Positions 17,463 to 25,648 of a stretch of 48,502 bases of DNA are shown piece after piece. The DNA lies in the NCBI RefSeq assembly GCF_030697375.1, contig NZ_JAUYQD010000039.1:1-48502 (forward strand). The letters run 5' to 3'. Within the stretch, counting starts at the first letter, position 1. The number at the start of each line of letters is the position of its first letter. The position numbers were made by a program, and so were the translations under genes. The notes under the pieces were generated by a model, which was given only the letters and a program-made list of their open reading frames with translations, had not been told where the DNA came from and searched no databases. The DNA is from Rhodoferax sp. (GTDB lineage Bacteria; Pseudomonadota; Gammaproteobacteria; Burkholderiales; Burkholderiaceae_C).

Positions 17463-18908
17463 GTGAAAATTTTCCAGCGCGAGCAACGCTCCCTGTTCGG
17501 GGAGATCCTGGACTGGATGCTCACGCCGCTGCTGCTGCTGTGGCCGGTGAGCCTGGTCCTGACCTGGCTGGTGGCGCAGGGCATTGCAGGCAAGCCCTTT
17601 GACCGGGCGCTGGAATACAACGCGGGCGCACTGGCCCAGTTGGTCACCGTCAACCACAGCAAAGCGCAGTTCGTCCTCCCGCTGCCCGCGCGTGAACTGC
17701 TGCGTGCCGACGATGCCGACACGGTGTACTACCAGGTGCTGGGAGCGTCTGGCGAATTCCTGAGCGGCGACAAAGACCTGCCCTTGCCGCCCGATGAAGA
17801 AAAAAGCGGAACCGGCGAAGTACGCTTGCGCGACGCCGAATTTCGCGGCATGGACATCAAGGTGGCCTATACCTGGGTCAAACTGGACCTGCCCAACAGC
17901 AAGCCCGCGCTGGTGCAAGTGGCCGAAACCATGGACAAGCGTTCGGTGCTGGCCACCGAGATTGTCAAAGGCGTGATGCTGCCGCAGTTTGTGATCCTGC
18001 CGCTGGCGGTGCTGCTGGTCTGGCTGGCGTTGGTGCAGGCCATCAAGCCGCTGAACCATCTGGAAGAGCGCATCCGGGCGCGCAGCCCGGACGATTTGAG
18101 CCCGCTGGATGTAGAGGCCGTTCCCATGGAGGTGGCGCCCCTGGTGTCCTCGGTGAACGACCTGCTGATGCGCCTGAAAGACTCCATTGCCACGCAAAAG
18201 CGCTTCTTGGCCGACGCCGCGCACCAGCTCAAAACCCCGCTGGCGGGTCTGCGCATGCAAGCCGACCTGGCGCAACGCGAAGGCGCCAACGCCGAAGACC
18301 TGAAACAGTCGCTGCGGCAGATCGGGCGTTCCAGCATCCGCGCCACCCACACCGTCAACCAGTTGCTCGCCCTGGCACGGGCCGAAGGCGGCGGCACCGT
18401 CATGACCCGCCAACCCTGCGACCTGGCACGCCTGGCCATGGAAGTCACCCGTGACTGCGCCCCGCGTGCCATGGACAAATACATCGACCTGGGCTTTGAG
18501 GGCCCCCAGCCGGGCGCGGAAGGCGCCACCGTCATGGGCAACCCCACCTTGCTCAAGGAAATGGTGCGCAACCTGCTCGACAACGCCATCAACTACACCC
18601 CGTCCAGCGCCGACAAACCCGGCATGATCACCGCGCGGGTGCTGATCGACCCATTCAGCAAGGTGCTTGTATTGCAGGTGGAAGATTCTGGCCCCGGCAT
18701 TCCGGCGGCAGAGCGCGAGCTGGTGTTCCAGCCCTTTTACCGGGTGCTGGGCACCGAGGCGGATGGCTCCGGCCTGGGCCTGCCCATCGTGGTGGAAATT
18801 GCGCGCCAACACCAAGCTACCGTCACGGTAGAAGACAGCCGCCCTGGCCAAACCCCACCCGGCACCTGCTTTACGGTGCGCTTTGCCCGCGGCCCGGAAA
18901 ACACCTGA
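17463..18908 (+). CDS. Sensor histidine kinase (TctE/QseC-like)
   Basis: Inner-membrane sensor kinase of 481 aa. Two membrane helices (about 19-39 and 175-193) flank a 2CSK_N-type periplasmic domain of about 135 residues. HAMP-like and HisKA segments follow; the phosphorylated His254 is in RFLADAAHQLKTPLAG. ATPase boxes are NLLDNAINYTP, DSGPGIP and GSGLGLPIV. I favour the GTG at 17463 (VKIFQREQRS): it gives the family N-terminus, whereas longer reading frames would translate the repeat and overlap the regulator gene. There is no strong Shine-Dalgarno sequence before it. Relatives sense tricarboxylates or are of unknown input. Confidence 0.9.
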   Translation: MKIFQREQRSLFGEILDWMLTPLLLLWPVSLVLTWLVAQGIAGKPFDRALEYNAGALAQLVTVNHSKAQFVLPLPARELLRADDADTVYYQVLGASGEFLSGDKDLPLPPDEEKSGTGEVRLRDAEFRGMDIKVAYTWVKLDLPNSKPALVQVAETMDKRSVLATEIVKGVMLPQFVILPLAVLLVWLALVQAIKPLNHLEERIRARSPDDLSPLDVEAVPMEVAPLVSSVNDLLMRLKDSIATQKRFLADAAHQLKTPLAGLRMQADLAQREGANAEDLKQSLRQIGRSSIRATHTVNQLLALARAEGGGTVMTRQPCDLARLAMEVTRDCAPRAMDKYIDLGFEGPQPGAEGATVMGNPTLLKEMVRNLLDNAINYTPSSADKPGMITARVLIDPFSKVLVLQVEDSGPGIPAAERELVFQPFYRVLGTEADGSGLGLPIVVEIARQHQATVTVEDSRPGQTPPGTCFTVRFARGPENT

Positions 18909-18920
18909 AACCGGCGTGGA

Positions 18921-19583
18921 TTAGCCGCACTTTTTCAGGGCTTTGCCGCCCAGCGCGGGTTTGATCTCATCCAACTTGGCCTTCAGGGCCTCGGTGAGTG
19001 CGGGTAATTTGAGCGAAAAAACCGTGTCTTCCTCGCGCTCCTGCACCACGCGCGCGGTGCGGATGCCACGCTGCGCCAAACGTGCCAACTCGGCCGTGGC
19101 CGCCGCCTGGGACGCAAAGCCCCCCAGCGAAAGACCCATTTCAAGCGCAGGATTGTTCAAGGCCTCGGTTTTGAGGTCCATGCCCGCCAGTTCGGTGCGT
19201 TTCTTGGCCAGCGCTTCGGCATTCAGGTACTTACCCATGTACACAATCCAGCGGGCGGGCTCCCGCTCGGACTCCAGCTGCCAGGCCACCGCAGGCAAAA
19301 CATCTTCCAACGCGCTGCGCAGTGTCTGGGCCTGCGCCTCGGTAAATGTGCCCGCCTGCAAACACTCTTTGGGCGCCAAATCGGCCTGCACCTGGGCTTC
19401 CACCTTTTTGAATTCGCCCGAAGAGAGCAGCTGCACGGCCTCGGGCTTGATCTGCTGCGCCATGCGCTGCGGTTCGTTTTGCTGGGCAGGCGCCATGCCG
19501 TAGGCCCGCAACAAGCCATTGGCCCAGGCAAAGTAGACGCCGTTCGCCAGCAGAAGGGCCAAAAGAAGCAATCGCAACATCAT
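18921..19583 (-). CDS. Membrane-anchored SPOR-like domain protein
   Basis: A 220-aa protein with one N-terminal membrane helix (residues 3-20, LRLLLLALLLANGVYFAWA) and a mainly periplasmic remainder. The segment ARWIVYMGKYLNAEALAKKR with LGGFASQAAATAELARL resembles a SPOR peptidoglycan-binding domain, which usually localises to division sites. Two Cys residues (about 94 and 219) might pair. The gene starts 5 bases after birA, so it belongs to the SET-birA operon, and it is convergent with the sensor kinase gene. The SPOR assignment rests on pattern only. Confidence 0.6.
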   Translation of the reverse strand: MMLRLLLLALLLANGVYFAWANGLLRAYGMAPAQQNEPQRMAQQIKPEAVQLLSSGEFKKVEAQVQADLAPKECLQAGTFTEAQAQTLRSALEDVLPAVAWQLESEREPARWIVYMGKYLNAEALAKKRTELAGMDLKTEALNNPALEMGLSLGGFASQAAATAELARLAQRGIRTARVVQEREEDTVFSLKLPALTEALKAKLDEIKPALGGKALKKCG

Positions 19584-19587
19584 TTAT

Positions 19588-20349
19588 TCACGGCGCCAGC
19601 GGACGCACACTGACCTCTGCGCTGCTAATTTTTTTGAGGCCACTGGCCGTGTGCACCAACAAAGCCCCACCGGCGTCCACACCCCGGGCCTGCCCGGTCA
19701 TGCCATCGCCGCAGACCACCTCACGGCCATACAAACAGTCCCGCCCATGGAAGGGCTGGCGCAAAGGTGCAAAACCTTGGTCAACGAAACGCTGCACCGC
19801 CTGCACCAGGGGCAGGGCGATGCGCTCCAGGGCGGCGGGGGCATCTACCCCCGGCAGCACTTCCGTCAAGGCCGCAGGCGGCGTGCGCAGGCCCACACCA
19901 TCGCGCGGTGTGATGTTGACACCGATGCCGATCACAGCGTAGCGCACGTCCCCCACACTGGCGGTCTCGATCAAAATGCCCGCCAGCTTGCGCTCTTGCA
20001 ACCACACATCGTTAGGCCACTTCAAACGCAAGTCGGGGTGCAGGCTGTCCGCGACCGAAAGCCCCACCGCCAGCGACAGGCCCGACCAGTCGGCGGGCGC
20101 CAGCGGCAAGCCCAACGAGAACGTGAGCGTGCCGCCCAAACCCTCGGTATCACTTTCCCACTGCCGCCCCAGACGCCCCCGCCCGGCACTTTGGCGCTCG
20201 GCCACCAGCAGCACCGGCTCCAGCACGCCTTTGCGGGCGCGGCGCATCAACTCGGTGTTGGTGGAGTCGATCTCGGGCAAGACCTCCACGGTGAAACCCG
20301 GCAGCACCGGTGCCACCGCTTCCCAGATCGCCTCGGCCGGCCAGATCAT
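19588..20349 (-). CDS. birA: Biotin--[acetyl-CoA-carboxylase] ligase (no DNA-binding domain)
   Basis: Transfers biotin, via biotinyl-AMP, to the carboxyl-carrier protein. The 253-aa protein has the catalytic signatures EIDSTNTELMRRA, AERQSAGRGRLGRQW (biotinyl-5'-AMP loop), LRLKWPNDVW and AGILIE, and the small C-terminal SH3-like domain. There is no N-terminal helix-turn-helix, so it is the non-repressor class. The ATG at 20349 overlaps the stop of the SET gene (ATGA), indicating translational coupling; a longer reading frame exists but lacks family features. Confidence 0.93.
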   Translation of the reverse strand: MIWPAEAIWEAVAPVLPGFTVEVLPEIDSTNTELMRRARKGVLEPVLLVAERQSAGRGRLGRQWESDTEGLGGTLTFSLGLPLAPADWSGLSLAVGLSVADSLHPDLRLKWPNDVWLQERKLAGILIETASVGDVRYAVIGIGVNITPRDGVGLRTPPAALTEVLPGVDAPAALERIALPLVQAVQRFVDQGFAPLRQPFHGRDCLYGREVVCGDGMTGQARGVDAGGALLVHTASGLKKISSAEVSVRPLAP

Positions 20350-20840
20350 TTGCGGGGCCCGCGCTTGGGGGCGAGCAGGGTGCCGCGGCAGGTCTTGGCG
20401 CCGCACCAGCAGGGGTATTCGGCCTTGAGCTTGGGCGTATAACGCTCCTCCAGGATCAGGCCGTAGTCGTAATTGAGTTCTTCACCGGCGGCAATATTGC
20501 GCCGCGCCTTGATATAGACGCGGCCCTCCACCTCATCGGCCTCGCAGTTGCCGTCGCAGGAATGGTTGATCCAGCGTGAGGAATTGCCGCCATACAGCGC
20601 GTCGATGACATTGCCGTTGTCCAGGGAGAAGTAAAACGTGTGGTTGGGGTCTTGGGGATCGTGCGGGTGGCGCTCCTGCGCCTCATCCCAGCTGATCACC
20701 TCACCCACATATTCCATGATGGTTTCGCCCTCGGCGATATCCTGCACCGCAAAAACACCTTTGCCATGCACGCCGGAGCGCCGGGTCTGAATGCGCCTAT
20801 GGCTGGACCCACCAGAGGAAATCGCAGATTTTTTGGACAC
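20346..20840 (-). CDS. SET-domain protein-lysine methyltransferase
   Basis: A compact 164-aa SET-domain enzyme using S-adenosylmethionine. GVHGKGVFA (23-31) is the first SAM segment, RWINHSCDGNCE (89-100) the pseudoknot motif, and ELNYDYG (121-127) the catalytic Tyr motif. CWCGAKTC (144-151) is a post-SET Cys cluster that would bind zinc together with Cys95. The start codon is GTG at 20840. SET proteins occur in many bacteria, and the target here is unknown. It overlaps birA by 4 bases and is divergent from topB, whose promoter lies over its first codons. Confidence 0.9.
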   Translation of the reverse strand: MSKKSAISSGGSSHRRIQTRRSGVHGKGVFAVQDIAEGETIMEYVGEVISWDEAQERHPHDPQDPNHTFYFSLDNGNVIDALYGGNSSRWINHSCDGNCEADEVEGRVYIKARRNIAAGEELNYDYGLILEERYTPKLKAEYPCWCGAKTCRGTLLAPKRGPRK

Positions 20841-20861
20841 GGGTCAAAAATTTGGTATGGT
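20833..20861 (+). promoter_or_regulatory. topB: Predicted topB promoter
   Basis: TTGGAC (20833-20838), a 17-base spacer and TATGGT (20856-20861) form a sigma-70-like promoter. Transcription would start near 20868, just before the palindromes of the topB leader. The -35 box overlaps the start of the SET gene on the opposite strand. Confidence 0.55.
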
Positions 20862-20871
20862 GAATCGTATG

Positions 20872-20918
20872 GGCGCACATGTGTGCGCCTGCGTGTGCAA
20901 GTGCGCGCCTGAGCGCAC
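20872..20918 (+). promoter_or_regulatory. Palindrome cluster in the topB leader
   Basis: GGCGCACA-TG-TGTGCGCC (20872-20889) is a perfect 8-bp inverted repeat. GTGCGC-GCCTGA-GCGCAC (20901-20918) is a second one built from the same hexamer. Both lie in the predicted 5' untranslated region of topB. They may be a regulator site or an RNA hairpin pair; no T-run follows, so a simple terminator is unlikely. Confidence 0.5.
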
Positions 20919-20941
20919 GCGAGAAACTGGATTGTAGTCAG

Positions 20942-23899
20942 ATGAAAAACGTAGTTTTCGGTAAAACATTGGTTATTGCAGAGAAACCGTCCGTCGCCCA
21001 AGACATCGTCCGGGCACTCACCCCCTTGGCGGGCAAGTTCGAAAAACACGACGAATACTTTGAGAGCGACACCTATGTCGTCTCCAGCGCCGTGGGTCAC
21101 CTGGTGGAGATCCAGGCCCCCGAGGAATTTGACGTCAAACGCGGCAAATGGAGCTTTGCCCACCTGCCCGTGATTCCGCCGCACTTCGACCTCAAGCCCG
21201 TGGACAAGACCAAAACGCGCCTGAACGCCGTGGTCAAACTGGCCAAGCGCAAGGACGTGGGCCAACTCATCAACGCCTGCGACGCGGGCCGCGAGGGCGA
21301 GCTGATCTTCCGCCTGATCGAGCAGTACGCCGGCGGCGCCAAGCCGCTGGGCAAGCCGGTCAGCCGCCTGTGGCTGCAATCCATGACGCCGCAGGCCATC
21401 CGCGACGGCTTTGGCGCCCTGCGCACCAATGCACAAATGCAGCCCCTGGCCGACGCCGCCCGCTGCCGCTCCGAGGCCGACTGGCTGGTCGGCATCAACG
21501 GCACCCGCGCCATGACGGCGTTCAACTCCCGCGACGGCGGTTTCTTTTTAACCACCGTGGGCCGGGTGCAAACCCCCACCCTGAGCGTGGTGGTGGAGCG
21601 CGAAGAGCAGATCCGCAAATTCATCAGCCGCGACTACTGGGAAATCCATGCCACCTTTGGTGCGCAAGCGGGCCAGTACCCTGCCAAATGGTTTGACCCC
21701 AAGCACAAGCGCGACGCCGAGGACGCCGAGAAAAAAGCCGACCGCCTCTGGACCCAGCGCGAAGCCCAGGCCATTGCCGACGCCGTGCGCGGCCAACAGG
21801 CCACGGTCACCGAAGAAAGCAAGCCCACTACCCAAGCCTCTCCCCTGCTGTTCGACCTGACCAGCCTGCAGCGCGAAGCCAACGGCAAGTTTGGCTTCTC
21901 GGCCAAAACCACGCTGTCCATCGCCCAAAGCCTGTACGAGCGCCACAAGGCCTTGACCTACCCGCGTACCGACTCACGCGCCCTGCCCGAAGACTACGTG
22001 CCGGTGGTCAAGCAAACCTTCGAAATGCTGGCCGACAGCGGCATGCGCCATTTGGCGCCCCACGCCGCCACGGCCATCAAGGGCAACTATGTCAAGCCCA
22101 CCAAGCGGGTGTTTGACAACGCCAAGGTGAGTGACCACTTTGCCATCATCCCCACCCTGCAAGCGCCCAGCGGCTTGAGCGAGGCCGAACAAAAGATTTA
22201 CGACCTGGTGGTGCGCCGCTTCATGGCGGTGTTCTTCCCCAGCGCCGAATACCAGGTCACCACGCGGATCACCACGGCCGTGGGCCACAACTTCAAGACC
22301 GAAGGCAAGGTGCTGGTTCGCCCCGGTTGGCTGGCCATTTACGGCAAGGAAGCCGCCGACGAAGTGGCGGATGCCAAAGACGGCGACAAGGGCCAAAGCC
22401 TGGTGCCGGTGCAGCCCGGCGAAAAGGTCAACACCGAAACGGTAGACCCCAAGGGCCTCAAAACCCGCCCCCCCGCACGCTACTCCGAAGCCACCTTGCT
22501 GGGCGCCATGGAAGGCGCCGGCAAAACCGTGGAAGACGACGAACTGCGCGAAGCCATGCAGGAAAAAGGCCTGGGCACACCCGCCACGCGCTCCAGCATC
22601 ATCGAAGGCTTGATCGCCGAGAAATACATGCTGCGCGAGGGCCGCGAGCTGATCCCCACGGCCAAAGCCTTCCAGCTCATGACGCTGTTGCGCGGCCTGG
22701 AGGTCGAAGAGTTGACCAAGGCCGAACTCACCGGCGAGTGGGAATACAAACTCGCGCAGATGGAGCAGGGCAAGCTCCAACGCTCCACCTTCATGGCCGA
22801 AATCGCCACCATGACCGAGCGCATGGTCAAAAAAGCCAAGGAATACGACCGCGACACCATTCCCGGCGACTACGCCACCCTGCACGCCCCCTGCCCCAAC
22901 TGCGGCGGCGTGGTCAAGGAAAACTACCGCCGCTTCACCTGCACCGGCGCGGACGGCCACAGCGATGGCTGCGGCTTCTCCTTTGGCAAATCCCCCGCCG
23001 GCCGCACCTTTGAGCTGGCCGAGGTGGAGCAATTCCTGCGCGACCGCAAGATCGGCCCACTGGAAGGCTTCCGCTCCAAGGCGGGCTGGCCCTTCACCGC
23101 CGAAATGGTCATCAAGTTCGACGAAGAAACCAAGAACTACAAGCTGGAGTTTGACTTTGGCGACGACAAAAAAGGCGAAGAAACCGGCGAGCTGGTGGAC
23201 TTTGCTGCCCAGGAGTCCCTGGGCGCCTGCCCCAAATGCGGCGCGTCCGTGTTTGAGCATGGCAAAAACTACGTCTGCGCAAAGTCCGTGCCCACGGGCC
23301 AACAGCCCACACCCAGCTGCGATTTCAAAACCGGGCAAATCATCCTGCAACAGCCGATTGAACGCACGCAGATGCACAAGCTGCTGGCAACCGGCAAGAC
23401 CGACCTGCTGGACAAGTTTGTCAGCATGCGCACCCGCCGCGCCTTCAAGGCCATGCTGGTCTGGGATGCCGAGGCCGGCAAGGTGAACTTTGAGTTCGCC
23501 CCCAGCAAATTCCCACCCCGCAAAACCGCGGCCAAGCCCGCAGTCGCTACAAAAACAGGAGCTGCTCGCGCAACATCCACGGGGGCTGCAGCCAAAAAAG
23601 CACCTGCAAAGAAGGCGGCCGCCGCCAAAACGGCCACCAAGACCGCCAAGGCCCCCCGCGCCACCACGGCGGCCAGCGGCAAGCTGCCCAGCGCGGCCTT
23701 GGCCGCCGTGATCGGCGCGGAACCGGTGGCACGCACCGAGGTCATCAAAAAGCTGTGGGACTACATCAAGGCCAACGGCCTGCAGGACGCCACCAACAAA
23801 CGCGCCATCAACGCCGACGCCAAACTGCTGGCCGTGTTTGGCAAGCCCCAGGTGACCATGTTCGAGCTGGCGGGCATTGCGGGCAAACACCTGAGCTGA
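20942..23899 (+). CDS. topB: DNA topoisomerase III with C-terminal SWIB domain
   Basis: Type IA topoisomerase of 985 aa that decatenates and relaxes DNA. The TOPRIM domain starts at TLVIAEKPSVAQDI and includes CDAGREGELIF (the acidic triad). The catalytic Tyr340 lies in LTYPRTDSRALPEDY. Two zinc-finger-like segments follow (CPNCGGVVKENYRRFTCTG and CPKCGASVFEHGKNYVC). A Lys/Ala-rich linker (about 850-910) leads to a SWIB/MDM2 domain in the last 75 residues (VIKKLWDYIKANGLQD, then KLLAVFGKPQVTMFEL). It is longer than E. coli TopB (653 aa) because of these additions. The ATG at 20942 starts the conserved MKNVVFGKTLVIAEKPS. A repeat copy is embedded in the linker. Confidence 0.95.
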   Translation: MKNVVFGKTLVIAEKPSVAQDIVRALTPLAGKFEKHDEYFESDTYVVSSAVGHLVEIQAPEEFDVKRGKWSFAHLPVIPPHFDLKPVDKTKTRLNAVVKLAKRKDVGQLINACDAGREGELIFRLIEQYAGGAKPLGKPVSRLWLQSMTPQAIRDGFGALRTNAQMQPLADAARCRSEADWLVGINGTRAMTAFNSRDGGFFLTTVGRVQTPTLSVVVEREEQIRKFISRDYWEIHATFGAQAGQYPAKWFDPKHKRDAEDAEKKADRLWTQREAQAIADAVRGQQATVTEESKPTTQASPLLFDLTSLQREANGKFGFSAKTTLSIAQSLYERHKALTYPRTDSRALPEDYVPVVKQTFEMLADSGMRHLAPHAATAIKGNYVKPTKRVFDNAKVSDHFAIIPTLQAPSGLSEAEQKIYDLVVRRFMAVFFPSAEYQVTTRITTAVGHNFKTEGKVLVRPGWLAIYGKEAADEVADAKDGDKGQSLVPVQPGEKVNTETVDPKGLKTRPPARYSEATLLGAMEGAGKTVEDDELREAMQEKGLGTPATRSSIIEGLIAEKYMLREGRELIPTAKAFQLMTLLRGLEVEELTKAELTGEWEYKLAQMEQGKLQRSTFMAEIATMTERMVKKAKEYDRDTIPGDYATLHAPCPNCGGVVKENYRRFTCTGADGHSDGCGFSFGKSPAGRTFELAEVEQFLRDRKIGPLEGFRSKAGWPFTAEMVIKFDEETKNYKLEFDFGDDKKGEETGELVDFAAQESLGACPKCGASVFEHGKNYVCAKSVPTGQQPTPSCDFKTGQIILQQPIERTQMHKLLATGKTDLLDKFVSMRTRRAFKAMLVWDAEAGKVNFEFAPSKFPPRKTAAKPAVATKTGAARATSTGAAAKKAPAKKAAAAKTATKTAKAPRATTAASGKLPSAALAAVIGAEPVARTEVIKKLWDYIKANGLQDATNKRAINADAKLLAVFGKPQVTMFELAGIAGKHLS
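23545..23586 (+). repeat. Interspersed repeat family 1, copy B (inside topB)
   Basis: GCTACAAAAACAGGAGCTGC then TCGCGCAACATCCACGGGG follows the same layout as copies at 14851, 26481 and 40393. It is read in frame in the TopB linker (about residues 868-882, VATKTGAARATSTG), a stretch that would tolerate insertion. Confidence 0.6.
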
Positions 23900-23937
23900 A
23901 CCAAAGGGATGCCCCAGAGGGATGGGTTGACGAAAAA

Positions 23938-23967
23938 TTGGCAATTTAAGACAAATTTATCTAAAAT
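23938..23967 (+). promoter_or_regulatory. Predicted vapBC promoter/operator
   Basis: TTGGCA (23938-23943), an 18-base spacer and TAAAAT (23962-23967) look like a sigma-70 promoter. The surrounding 23935-23995 stretch is strikingly AT-rich and holds three related blocks (CAATTTAAG, CAAATTTAT, CAAATTTAAG), a plausible antitoxin operator. Confidence 0.5.
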
Positions 23968-23997
23968 GGCAAAAATGCAAATTTAAGCAAATAAGCC

Positions 23998-24243
23998 ATG
24001 AAATCCCAATCCAATCTATCCAATGGCAGAGCCGTCATTCCGGCTGCCCTGCGTGCCCAGTTGGACATCCAGGACGGCGACCAGCTGATCTGGAGCGTGC
24101 GCGATGGGGAATTGGTCGTGACCACCCGGCGCGCGCAGCTACACAAAGCGCAGGCCTTGTTTCAACAATTTGTGCCCAAGAACGCCCCCTCATTGGCCGA
24201 TGAGCTCATTGCGGAGCGCCGCGCCGCGTCTGAAACCGAATGA
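23998..24243 (+). CDS. vapB: AbrB/SpoVT-type antitoxin (VapB)
   Basis: An 81-aa antitoxin. Residues 1-45 form a swapped-hairpin AbrB/MazE-like DNA-binding domain (NGRAVIPAALRAQLDIQDGD then LIWSVRDGELVVTT). The C-terminal tail (about 50-81), which should wrap the toxin, is helical and charged. It would bind the AT-rich sites just upstream and repress its own operon. The last codon overlaps the toxin start (ATGA at 24240). The Shine-Dalgarno sequence is weak. Confidence 0.85.
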   Translation: MKSQSNLSNGRAVIPAALRAQLDIQDGDQLIWSVRDGELVVTTRRAQLHKAQALFQQFVPKNAPSLADELIAERRAASETE

Positions 24244-24650
24244 GCCGGGTAACAGTGCTCGATGCCTCGGCCATCATCGCCTTTTTGCAAGGTGAACCGG
24301 GCGACGAGGTGGTCCGGCTGGCTCTGTTATCGGGCCACTGCGTGGTGAGTGCCGCCAATCAGGCGGAAATCATTGCGAAATCTCTTGACCGTGGCGCCGA
24401 CCCTGAGGTGATTAAAGCCATCCTGGCTGAACTGGCCTACACCGTGGTGGACATCAAAGCTGAGGACGGCATGCAAGCTGGCTGGATGCGCGGTGCAAGC
24501 CGAAAAATCGGCTTGAGCCTGGGTGACCGCTTGTGCCTGGCGCTGGCACAACGGCTGAAAGCCAAGATCCTGACCGCTGACCGGCCATGGCTTGCCATGG
24601 CCGAACCGCTGGGAATTGACATTTGCTGCATCCGCCCAGACGCGCACTGA
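24240..24650 (+). CDS. vapC: PIN-domain ribonuclease toxin (VapC)
   Basis: A 136-aa PIN-domain endoribonuclease, the toxin of a type II system that cleaves RNA with Mg2+/Mn2+. The acidic metal ligands are visible: Asp8 in VLDASAIIAFL, Glu in ANQAEIIAK, Asp in SLGDRLCLALA and Asp in LTADRPW. It is translationally coupled to the antitoxin by a 4-base overlap. All catalytic residues appear intact, so the pair is likely functional. Confidence 0.9.
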   Translation: MSRVTVLDASAIIAFLQGEPGDEVVRLALLSGHCVVSAANQAEIIAKSLDRGADPEVIKAILAELAYTVVDIKAEDGMQAGWMRGASRKIGLSLGDRLCLALAQRLKAKILTADRPWLAMAEPLGIDICCIRPDAH

Positions 24651-24689
24651 CTCTGCCCACTGGGCCGGTCGGCGCTTTAAGATGGCCCC

Positions 24690-25643
24690 ATGAATTTCCC
24701 CGATCTCGACGACGACTCCGAGCACAGCACCCACACCCCGGCCCAGCGCGCGGTGGCGGCGGCGCGCAGCACCTGGGTCAGTGTGGTGGTCAATGGGGTG
24801 CTGTCGGCCACGCAGATCGTGGTAGGCGTGTTCGCCCATTCGCAGGGCCTGATCGCCGACGGCATCCACTCGCTGTCGGACCTGGTGGCCGACTTTGTGG
24901 TGCTGTTCGCCAGCCACCACAGCCAAAAGGGCGCCGACGTGGAGCACCCCTATGGCCACCAGCGCTTTGAGACCGGAGCCTCGCTGGCGCTGGGCGTGCT
25001 GCTGCTGGCGGTGGGGCTGGGCATGGTCTGGTCGGCGCTGCACAAGCTCGAAACGCCGCAGGCCGTCGCCACCGTGCATGTGGCGGCGCTGTGGGTGGCG
25101 CTTGGCGCGCTGGCCGCCAAAGAGCTGCTGTTTCGCTACATGCTGCGAATCGCCAAGCAGGTCAAGTCCAGCATGCTGGTGGCCAATGCCTGGCACGCGC
25201 GATCCGACGCGGCCTCGTCCCTGGTGGTCAGCCTGGGGCTGGTCGGCAACCTGGCGGGCTACCCCCTGCTGGACCCGATTGCGGCGCTGATGGTGGGTGT
25301 CATGGTCGGCAAAATGGGCTGGGGGTTTGGCTGGAACGCCATGAACGACCTGATGGACCACGCCGTGGACGAAGCCGAGGTGCAGGCCATCCGCCACACC
25401 CTGCTGGCCACGCCCGGGGTTGCCGGCGTGCACGATGTGCGCACCCGCAAAATGGGCGACATGGTGGTGGTGGATGCCCACATCGAAGTCGAAGCCACAC
25501 TCACCGTAGAAGCCGGCCACACCATCGCTGTGGCGGCCCGCCAAGCCGTCTTACGCCGCCACCGCGTACTCGATTTAATGACCCATGTGGACCCGGCCCA
25601 CCAGCCGGACCACGACCACGACGTGACGCGCCCCGCCGTCTGA
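24690..25643 (+). CDS. Cation diffusion facilitator (CDF) metal efflux protein
   Basis: Inner-membrane metal/proton antiporter of 317 aa (FieF/ZitB family; Zn2+, Fe2+, Co2+ or Mn2+). Membrane-site ligands are in ADGIHSLSDLVAD and in NAWHARSDAASS, the HxxxD/DxxxD patterns of the transport site. About six membrane helices precede a cytoplasmic C-terminal domain with VHDVRTRKMGD and VDAHIEVEATLTV. The tail is His/Asp rich (HQPDHDHD). The HxxxD order suggests Zn/Fe-type substrates, but specificity is uncertain. It starts 40 bases after vapC and ends 5 bases before the acyltransferase gene. Confidence 0.9.
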   Translation: MNFPDLDDDSEHSTHTPAQRAVAAARSTWVSVVVNGVLSATQIVVGVFAHSQGLIADGIHSLSDLVADFVVLFASHHSQKGADVEHPYGHQRFETGASLALGVLLLAVGLGMVWSALHKLETPQAVATVHVAALWVALGALAAKELLFRYMLRIAKQVKSSMLVANAWHARSDAASSLVVSLGLVGNLAGYPLLDPIAALMVGVMVGKMGWGFGWNAMNDLMDHAVDEAEVQAIRHTLLATPGVAGVHDVRTRKMGDMVVVDAHIEVEATLTVEAGHTIAVAARQAVLRRHRVLDLMTHVDPAHQPDHDHDVTRPAV

Positions 25644-25648
25644 GCCCC

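Noticed and set aside
21974..23944. Minus-strand open frame of 656 codons opposite topB
   Set aside because: Shadow of topB codon structure; no recognisable domain and topB is unambiguous.
25091..25648. Upstream extension of the acyltransferase frame through the CDF gene
   Set aside because: Would overlap the CDF coding sequence almost fully; homology begins at the ATG at 25649.
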